Shown: piece by piece, positions 56,411 to 64,000 of the stretch
How the letters are laid out: every line of letters starts with the position of its first letter
Position numbering within the stretch: position 1 is the stretch's first letter
NCBI RefSeq assembly: GCF_049243985.1
Contig: NC_135379.1
Span: 18,560,001 to 18,624,000 of the forward strand
DNA from: Paroedura picta
Taxonomy: Eukaryota; Chordata; Lepidosauria; Squamata; Gekkonidae
Length of the DNA stretch: 64,000 nt
Direction: 5' to 3'
Made by a program: the position numbers and the translations under genes
Notes under the pieces: generated by a model
The model's input: only the letters and a program-made list of their open reading frames with translations
The model's database searches: none
What the model was told of the DNA's origin: nothing

Positions 56411-58467
56411 GCAAGGACAAAATCCAAGTGTGATGAGGCCTGCGTGATGAGACACGACATTAAATTACACACCAGGATCCTAGTTCAGCAAGCTATTCCC
56501 AGTAGTCTAGATCATAATCCCTAACAATTTATTCAGCTAACTTTGTGTAATTTTTAGTAGAGTAACTCTTCCCAGAATAGAAAAGCCCTCTTGAATAATC
56601 CACCTTTCATTATTTATGGAAAGCCAGCGGAGCAGGAGCCTTCCTGATCTCCTCAAACAACTCACTGCATTATGCATGAGCATCTACAGAAAAAGCACCT
56701 GTAGGGGCATTGTTGATTTTGCCCATTTGCAGGTTAGCACCTGCAGAAAACTCTGCTCCAGTAAGTGATGCTGTTCTGGTGGAGCACAGGGAGAGAGAAA
56801 GTCTCACAGATAGGCAGGCCCAAGGCCATGCAACAGTTAATGTCTTAAATAGAGACCACTAACTGGTAAGCAGCCAGTGAAGTGCCTGCAGGAAGAGAGA
56901 AATATGCATGCTCTGCCTAGCTCACAATAATAGCTGAGCCAATGTACAAGAAGAATACTTCTGCCTCTATATAAATGCTCAGGGGGTGGGATGCATTGCT
57001 GAGTCTTACTCCACTATACTGCAATAGGCAACTTGCTTACTTTAAATCTGGAGGTGAGGGGCACACACAGTAGATCATGGAATTCAAATTCTACTTTACA
57101 GCTGGGACACCTGGAAATAGAGGCAGAGGCTTTGCCCCTCTCAACATGAAATGCCCACTCACCAGAAAAGTTGCAAGTGGTAAACTGAAAAACAAGGACT
57201 AGATCATCTGTGTATAGAAGTGAAAGGTTCTGGGATTTCTCAACAATCTTAAATTTATTAAAAATCACCCATGTGGTGTCCAGTTTGGAGAGAACATCTT
57301 TTAGTGGAGGGCCAAATGGGGCAATAGTGGTGTGCCGTGATGTAGTCATATGTACATCTGATTAAGTCTGCTTTTAAGCCATAGTACAGGGTAGGGGATG
57401 TGGTTGAGAAGAACTAAACTATGCCCCGCAGAAAGACCTGGAGCATAATATGTTCACAGTACAATCAAGAACACATATAAGAATTGGTCACATGAATCAG
57501 CACCTCCTGGTGGTGTTTTGTGATTGGACAGCTGAAGTGCAGATACCATTTACAATGTCTTCTGTAAGCTGCACTCTGGTTTATGAAGGCACAGCAATCC
57601 CCTTTAGCTCATAGCCTAGGGCAGATGTTGTGTTTGAGGCCTATGTATCAACATGGAGGACTCCTTGAGCCTATCGTTGTACCCCAGTCTATCAACTGTT
57701 AATCATCTCTCTGCATCAGCCTCTTCTAAGGGTAAGAAGGCCTGTGGGGAGGGGCAGAGTTGGCAGGTGGCAGAAACGTGACATGATTTTTAACTGGGAG
57801 GAAAAATGTTCTACTTCATCTGTAGCAGGGCAAATCACCATGTGAATGACTTAGCTAAAGTTGACCTCGTAGACTAGGCTTTAAGATCAGTTGTACACAC
57901 AAAAAGGTGGTAAAACAAATTCAGAAAACTTAGGTTTAAAAAATCAGGATAATGGGTTCATTAAGATTTAGTGATGGCATTACCAGAACGAGGTGAGATG
58001 TTGTTGTCCCCCCCACAAAAAAAAAAAAAACTGCCAGGAGGAGCCCAGGTTAGCATTTATGTTCTGCTGATTGAATCCTTGAGAAGGACAAAGGAGTTGG
58101 CAAACTAGCAGATGTGGACACATGATGTGGCAAACACTGCCATCTTCTGGAGATTCAGTTACAACCAGCCTCTTCCTCTGCAGCTGGACCACATGCCATT
58201 TAAACAGGAAGCCAAATCTGAAACCTTATGCAGCCTAAGAGTGTGCCGATTGGTATTTTTAGGCACAGAGATGCCAGGCAAACAAACAAAAAGCTATTAC
58301 AAATAAAAATAGGTAAGAGAAAAGTAAGCTTTCTGGAAGAAAAGTTGTAATTTTTAATTAAAAAACCAAGGCGCATATTGCTAGGTAATCAATTATTACA
58401 CAAAAACAAAGAAGAAAGCATGTGCACTACATCCCTAGAGTGCCTTCAGACTATTCCAGAAATTTTA
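56411..58467. other. Intergenic, nothing firmly recognised
   Basis: A minus-strand frame at 57349-57014 carries LLYTDDLVLV, which looks like a reverse-transcriptase core, but neighbouring LINE motifs are absent. Confidence 0.35.
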
Positions 58468-58960
58468 ATAATTATTATAAGGAGCGGCTTTATTTTTATA
58501 TCCTGCCCTTCCCATACGGCTCAGAGCAGGTAACGTGAATGGATAAAAACAGCTGTAAATACCCTTAAAATAACACATTATAACAATTGAAACATTTTAC
58601 AGATTACTCCGATATCTGCCAATTAATTTAGATGCTGAGGGAGTTTTGTTTCTTGGATGCGGATCTTTCGGTGTTTCAGCAAGTATTTCATCAGGGAGGC
58701 CAGCCAATTAGATATTGTAAGCTGTTGTATTCCCAGCCTCAGCCATAGGGCTGCGGAACAGCTCCATCTTACAGATTCTGCAAGACTGACTGAGGTCCCA
58801 CAGGGTCCTGATCTCAGTTAGCAGAACATTCCACAAGGCCAGGGCCAGGATCAAAAAAGCCCTGGCTCTGGTTGAGGTCAGCTCCACATATTTGGGGCTG
58901 GGGACCCTGACCGTAGTGCTCTTTGGGGGACGTAATGGGAGAGGCAGTCCTGCAGATACA
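58468..58960 (-). mobile_element. L2-type LINE 3' region
   Basis: The minus strand ends in TATAAAAATAAAGCCGCTCC. Upstream the plus strand shows TCCCACAGGGTCCTGATCTC, TTCCACAAGGCCAGGGCCAG and GGGGACCCTGACCGTAGTGC, the reverse of L2 3' UTR and last codons. Confidence 0.75.
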
Positions 58961-60074
58961 TCTTATTTAGTTACCTGAACTCATATCCTGAATCATCAAC
59001 TAAATAACATATTGCTGAGAAGGCTTCAAAGGTGTCTTCTTTTACTGGAAATGCTTCCCCACCCCTCCTTTCCTTTGCTTAACATGAAGCCTAAAGAATT
59101 CTGTGGGGCTTGAAAGTCAGCTTGCTGCTTTTTGTTTTGTAGCTAGTCCTAATATACTGTGATACTATTCTATGTGGATCTTTTGTGATAGACTGACCTG
59201 AGCTGCATCCACACAGCAAGGATTCTCCAATTTGCATTCATGGCTACTGCAAATGCTGAGTATTCACATGGGAGTTTCCTTTGTCAGACACCATTTCTCC
59301 TTCAGTTTGCACTGCTGAGGCACTGTTTTTTTGGGGTTTTTTTAATGGTTATATACTATTGTTATATCCGTGGGTTTGAATGAAGCCAGGACACTGGGAG
59401 TTCAATCAGCCCCTTATTGCAACCCCACCCTGGTGTTACAAGAGACAAAACTGAACCAATAACCCAAATACAACCCCAATTTATACACAAAACCCACACA
59501 AAAGATCTTTCCATCAGTGCACACTATTGGTCAGTTTCACTTTAAACTGGATCCCTCAGCTGGGATCTAGCTCCGCATTGATCAGTTTCAGTGCAGGCTT
59601 GGATCCTGCTCCAGACTTTAAGCTTAGTCCTCAGCAGATCCACAGACACAACTACAGTGTTGTAACAGTTCTCTCTTTAAAATAAAATCCCTTGAAATGT
59701 CTTCAGGTGGTGTGATGGTAAAATGGTGACCAGAAGTTGCTGGTGGAAAGACAGTGGTGCCCTTGTGGGTGGGACGTTTGAAAATACCCACTGTCCTGTC
59801 CAGAAGGCATGCTAACAAGGAATAGTCAGTTTAAAAAACTTGGAAAGTGGACTTTTTAGAGCATCGTGTCATATGGCTGGTCCCCAAAACAGTGCATCTT
59901 TGGAAGTAAAGGCAAAGTAAAACATTCATATGGAAGTTACCATGGATGCCTGCTTTTTTAGTTACTAGAACTTACATATTCTACAGTTGCAGGTTTTTGG
60001 TCTTAGAAATATTGTGACCCAAGGAGTTGCAGCCTTCTAGATTTTGTGCTCGATCTCAGCCACATCCTCTACTC
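58961..60074. other. Intergenic, nothing recognised
   Basis: No exon or firmly assigned repeat. A block at about 59370-59660 looks like inserted sequence without a nameable family. Confidence 0.35.
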
Positions 60075-60198
60075 CAGGGGTAGTCAACCTGTGGTCCTCC
60101 AGATGTTCATGGACTACAATTCCCACGAGCCCCTGCCAGCAACTGCTGGCAGGGGCTCATGGGAATTGTAGTCCATGAACATCCGGAGGACCACAGGT
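60075..60198. mobile_element. Palindromic hAT MITE, copy 6, right end shortened
   Basis: The left end CAGGGGTAGTCAACCTGTGG is complete, and the middle palindrome CCCTGCCAGCAACTGCTGGC is intact. The right end stops after GGACCACAGGT, lacking about 12 bp. CTACTCC occurs on both sides (60069-60075 and 60199-60205). Confidence 0.8.
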
Positions 60199-60205
60199 CT
60201 ACTCC

Positions 60206-62012
60206 ACACCCCCTATTTTATATGGCTATATTCAGGAGTCCACAATTTTCAGCACAGCTTTCACCACAATTTTCAGCAGTCTGCTAGGATGCTTCCTTCT
60301 TTTTTAACCAGAAGCTGCTGGATCCAGTCCAAGAGTTCAAAGTTTGATACCTCTCACTGACACAGTCTAACACAGCTGTAAGAAAAGACTTGCATGAACA
60401 AACTTTAAACCACTACCAGTTGTGAGTCTGCATACCTTTGGCTATGATCCATGAAGTAATAAACATACTTTCTTCTTACTCTCCCAGCAGTTTTGCAACC
60501 TTAAAAGTTTGTTTATTTTTTAAATTGGTACATTTTTTTTAAGCGGACAATCTGCTTCAAGCAAGAAGGAGGAAGCCTAAGAAATAAATCAGCATTCTAT
60601 CTACTGGTAAATGTGTGTGTTAAGAAAGGGATGTGACATCACCAGTCAACTGGAGGGTGGGGTGATGGTTACTAGCAGGCATTTAAATGAACAAAAAGAA
60701 GAATCAGATCAGAATACTAATGTTTGGCACAATTTATCAGATTGATTCTTGCCCTTTCTAATTATAGTTAGGATTTCGTCCTATATAGAACAGCTAGTCA
60801 TCTTAACACTCCTCTAACATGACATTAATTAAAAACAGAGGAGAGAAACGAGAGGGAAAGGTTATAGATCCTTGAGAAACTGTTGGGTACTTTGGTAAAA
60901 TATTGGAAAAGCAAAAAATTCAATGGGGAAAGGGTTGATGCCATATAAAACACAATTGGAATGGAGAAATACAATGTGCTAAAACGATGCAATTATAGAA
61001 ATGGAGTCGAACCTAGGGCTGTACCAAATTTCCAAGGGAGAAAGGAAGGCTTCTGGGGAGGCAAAAATGTAATGATTTTTTTTTTTTTGCTTTATTCTAT
61101 TTTGTTCACTGCTGCTTCATTCTCTGGTTTGTGTCTTTGGTGCTATTGTGTTTTTAAGAGTCTTTTCTGGAGAAAATCCCACCCAATTAGAGATCATGTA
61201 AGCAGTATAATTATGTCCCATCATCAGAAAATTAAATTTGACTATGTGAGGTCCCAAAGGCACTTTACACTGACAGCAGGAAGCCATTGGATTCCATTTC
61301 ATACTGTCACAAGATTGGATCGAATATGTTTTCTTACCTTCCAGAATACATGAGCATATGCAACCTATTTCACCACCTCACTCAAAGCAAACACTAAAAC
61401 AGGGTGTAATTTGCAAGGGTGATGTATTTTGTGAGTTGATGCACCACTTATTTTCTAATTACTATCTATCCTCGCTTACATTGTCACGCTGCTTCTGATT
61501 AATCAGATAAGTTAATCATGTAATATATATTTGAAATAATGTAATGTAAGCCTTCAAGGAAGGGCTGGCAATAAATAAAATTATTACTATTTAAATTTTT
61601 TTTGTTCTCTTCGGTCCATTTTATTGTGATATTTCCTGTACAGATTACAGCCACATTTCACAACATATTCCAACGAATATGGATTGGTACATCACAAATT
61701 AACAGCTATTCTAATTTGAGGCTGGCAGAAGTTCTAGGCAGGGGTTTCAGATGGCCTTGTTGACCCAGATCAAAAGACACGCAATACCTTTAGTGAGGAT
61801 CAACCTAAATAACACAAAACCATGCACAAGATAAATCGGGGGGGGGGGGGAACCCAGCAATTTGGATTTGTTTGCATTCACTTGGGATTGAATTACAAAC
61901 TTTTAACCATTTTCACTATGCTGTATGCTAATTTACTCTCACACTCCACCTAGAAGTTTGAACGGATTACTTCCATTCCAGGACATTGTTTTTGAGGAGA
62001 TGTGGGGGCACA
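60206..62012. other. Intergenic, nothing recognised
   Basis: This is AT-rich sequence without exons or nameable repeats. AATAAATAAAATTATTAC at about 61571-61588 may be an L2 tail trace. Confidence 0.4.
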
Positions 62013-62115
62013 GAGAAGCTCATACCTGGAATCAAACTCTTGTTGGTCTTAAAAGTGCCTGGCTGGTCTCTTGCCCTGCTGCTTCAGACCAACACGGCTC
62101 CCCACCCGAATCCAT
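62013..62115 (+). repeat. Half copy of the 44959-45132 repeat family
   Basis: GAAGCTCATACCTGGAATCA, CTTGTTGGTCTTAAAAGTGC and GCTTCAGACCAACACGGCTC correspond to the right half of that repeat. Confidence 0.55.
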
Positions 62116-62169
62116 CTTCACGATACGGACCAGCCTCCCCCCTGGAAAGGGCAGCAATGTTTACAGTCT

Positions 62170-63060
62170 CGGGAGGGCCTGAAACCGAAAGGCGTGATCC
62201 TGCCGTGTGCGAGGCAGGGCGAGTCCAGGCCGCCTTGCGGCTCCCGCCAGCAGTAAACAAGGCCTCCGGAGTGTGGGCGGCGAAACTAGGGCACGGGCGC
62301 GCGTGGAAGCGGAGCGGGCCCCCCGTGAGGAGCCGCCACCGCCGCCGCCACCTCGGCCTCCGCGGCCTCCGGGGCAGGGGGCCGGCGGTTGCCCCTGCGG
62401 GTAGGCCGCGCGCCCAGCCTGCCCGCGAGCCGCGCCGCTCTTCGCACCGCCTCAGAGGGGCCAGGCCGGAGCGCCGGCGCTTTCCCCACCTCCTGTGGGC
62501 GCGGATGTGGGACAAAGGTGAAGAAGAGGCGGCTCTCGCGGCCACTGTCGGGTGAGACTGCAGCTCGGTCGCCCGCAGCCTGATCAACAAGCCGGGAGGG
62601 GGAAGAGATGAGGTAAAGCCGGGGGGGGCGGTTTCTGTGAGACGTTGGGGTCGCCGGGGGGGGGGAGGAGGGGGGCTGTGCTATACTCTTCGCTCTCCTC
62701 CTCCTCCTTCGCTCGGCTTGTCGCTTGACTTTTAAAGGGGAGGGGGGGTGGCTGGCCTTTCCAGTTCGCCGCAGCGCGACCCTCGCGGGGGTCTTCGTGG
62801 CTTTCCCTGCGCTAAGGGGGACGGAAGGGGGGGGGGTCGTCTTCGAAAAGCGCCGCCTTTTCCAGAGAGGAAGGCCGAGGCGTCTTGGTCGCGGCGAAGT
62901 TGTTGTCCCCTCAGGCACGCTCGCCAGCCCGGGGAAACCAAACCGACCAGCATCGCCTGCGAAGGGCGAAAGCCGCGGCAACCGGCAGGAGTGGTGGTCG
63001 TGGTGGTTCCTTCAGCTGTTCCCAACTTTCTGTGCTGCGCCTAACTCGCGTTGTGTAGCA
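62170..63060 (+). promoter_or_regulatory. CpG island with no assigned gene
   Basis: CpG density is as high as at the three gene promoters. A candidate 5' exon on the plus strand could end at 62612 with the donor AG|GTAAAG, or near 62552 at GTGAG. A minus-strand gene starting here is equally possible. No coding exon was recognised. In human the genes beyond ACBD7 are OLAH, MEIG1 and DCLRE1C, and none of their sequence was seen here. Confidence 0.6.
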
Positions 63061-64000
63061 CGCAGGGAGGTGGAAATGCTGGCTGGGCTCGGCCGCCCTG
63101 GAGTCAGAGACGTGGAAAACTCGGCTCTGGGCATTTGTGGGTCAGCCAATGCTCGCCTATTTAATAATTTGCCTTCTTAGTCGTAGATGTCGAACGAGGT
63201 GCTAGAGTTGAGGTGGGTAAGAGGGACCCCAGAAGTGATCGCTGTGGCTTTGAACCTAGGGGAGGCAGCTCCAAAGACCTGGAGATTTGGGGGTCGACCC
63301 TTGGAGGGGGAAGCAGTTGTGGTTCCAAATCTCCAGGCCCCTCCTCGAGGTTGGCCAGCTCTCCGGATCCTTTGGCAGGTCCTAGTTTAGATGAATTGGG
63401 CTGCAACCTTAAAATCATGGCAGCTAATTAAAGTGGGCTTTACTTCTAAGTTGACCTGCTTAGGATTGCCCTCTTGGCCTCATGTAGGTTCATTGGGCAT
63501 AGGCTCTTTACCTGTCATTAGGGAAGTTTGAGAAGTGGGGTCCAGCTTTCTTCCACTCCTGGGCGCATTGAACATGCACCCACATAAGCAATATAGGAGT
63601 GCGTGCGCACGCACATCAAACGTAAAAGAAGAACTTAAAGTAATGGTAAGTGGTGCATGCCAATTCAATTGTAAGAAACTGTAATACATAGTAGGGTATG
63701 AAGGACAAAGCTAAGTTTCCCAGTAGCCCTGTGAAACAGAAAGGTCATAGGTTTAGCTGAAGCCAAACTGGTCATGCAATAAGGAATAAGTGATGAGCTC
63801 TGTGTGATAAGCAATGCTGTGGCTCAGTGCCATAATGCCTTGCACAGATGAGTAACTGCTGGCAATTCCTGTCTCCAGGAGTTTTTGGCACAATAGTTTA
63901 CTGGTGATGAGAGAGTCTTATGTGTCAAAAGGTACAACAAGAGGGGAAACTGCAAATCCTTACTGTGTGTATTATTGGTGGCTGTTATTTTGATGTTTTT
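63061..64000. other. Right flank of the CpG island
   Basis: A decayed MITE-like repeat (GACCTGGAGATTTGGGGGTC, CAAATCTCCAGGCCCCTCCT) lies at about 63255-63357. Nothing else was recognised. Confidence 0.4.

Noticed and set aside
57014-57349. Minus-strand frame with LLYTDDLVLV resembling a reverse transcriptase
   Set aside because: Only one motif is present, and the flanking residues do not follow the order of any LINE I know. It is too weak to annotate.
51518-62169. Search for OLAH, MEIG1 or DCLRE1C exons
   Set aside because: No recognisable peptide of these human neighbours was found on either strand by eye. Short or diverged exons could have been missed.
63187-63212. ATG with MSNEVLELR and a following GTGGGT donor as a first coding exon
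   Set aside because: It is short, matches no known N-terminus and adjoins a decayed repeat at about 63255-63357.

Overview
This is vertebrate nuclear DNA, most likely from a squamate reptile (a lizard, possibly a gecko). The host genes have GT-AG introns, CpG-island promoters and AATAAA signals. The repeats fit a squamate: an L1 with both ORFs open, CR1 and L2 LINEs, a MIR-like CORE-SINE with an L2-like tail, a Sauria-type SINE with a BovB-like 3' part, and many short hAT-type MITEs. The species call is inference from repeat types. No sequence search was run.

Three host genes can be read completely. NMT2 (+, coding exons 418-35272, 12 exons, 498 aa) is glycylpeptide N-tetradecanoyltransferase 2. 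RPP38 (-, 38949-38107, one coding exon, 280 aa) is the p38 protein of RNase P/MRP. ACBD7 (+, 45633-51217, 4 exons, 88 aa) is a small acyl-CoA-binding protein. Their order and relative strands match the human 10p13 block NMT2-RPP38-ACBD7. NMT2 and RPP38 converge tail to tail. RPP38 and ACBD7 diverge from CpG islands about 5 kb apart. A fourth CpG island at about 62.2-63.1 kb probably starts another gene whose coding exons lie outside the window or were not recognised.

Layout: 1-1020 is the NMT2 CpG-island promoter and exon 1. The next 16 kb is intron 1, which carries L2, MITEs and a 5.67-kb antisense L1 at 7071-12740 that sits inside an older L2 and has an 18-bp target duplication. NMT2 exons 2-12 lie at 16.7-35.3 kb. 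The 3' UTRs of NMT2 and RPP38 meet near 37.7 kb. The RPP38 CpG island at about 40.28-41.05 kb contains a CORE-SINE that has become CpG-rich. ACBD7 has a TATA/CCAAT/CRE promoter in a CpG island at about 45.3-46.3 kb. From 51.4 to 62 kb only repeats and unassigned sequence were seen.

Functionally the three genes are neighbours rather than a pathway. NMT2 consumes myristoyl-CoA to acylate N-terminal glycines, and ACBD7 belongs to a family that binds long-chain acyl-CoA esters. RPP38 acts in nucleolar RNA processing. No CRISPR array, rRNA gene, genuine tRNA gene or new multi-gene system was seen. The most unusual items are the apparently intact L1, the SINE embedded in the RPP38 promoter island, two short MITE-like families that I could not assign to a superfamily, and the orphan CpG island at the right end.
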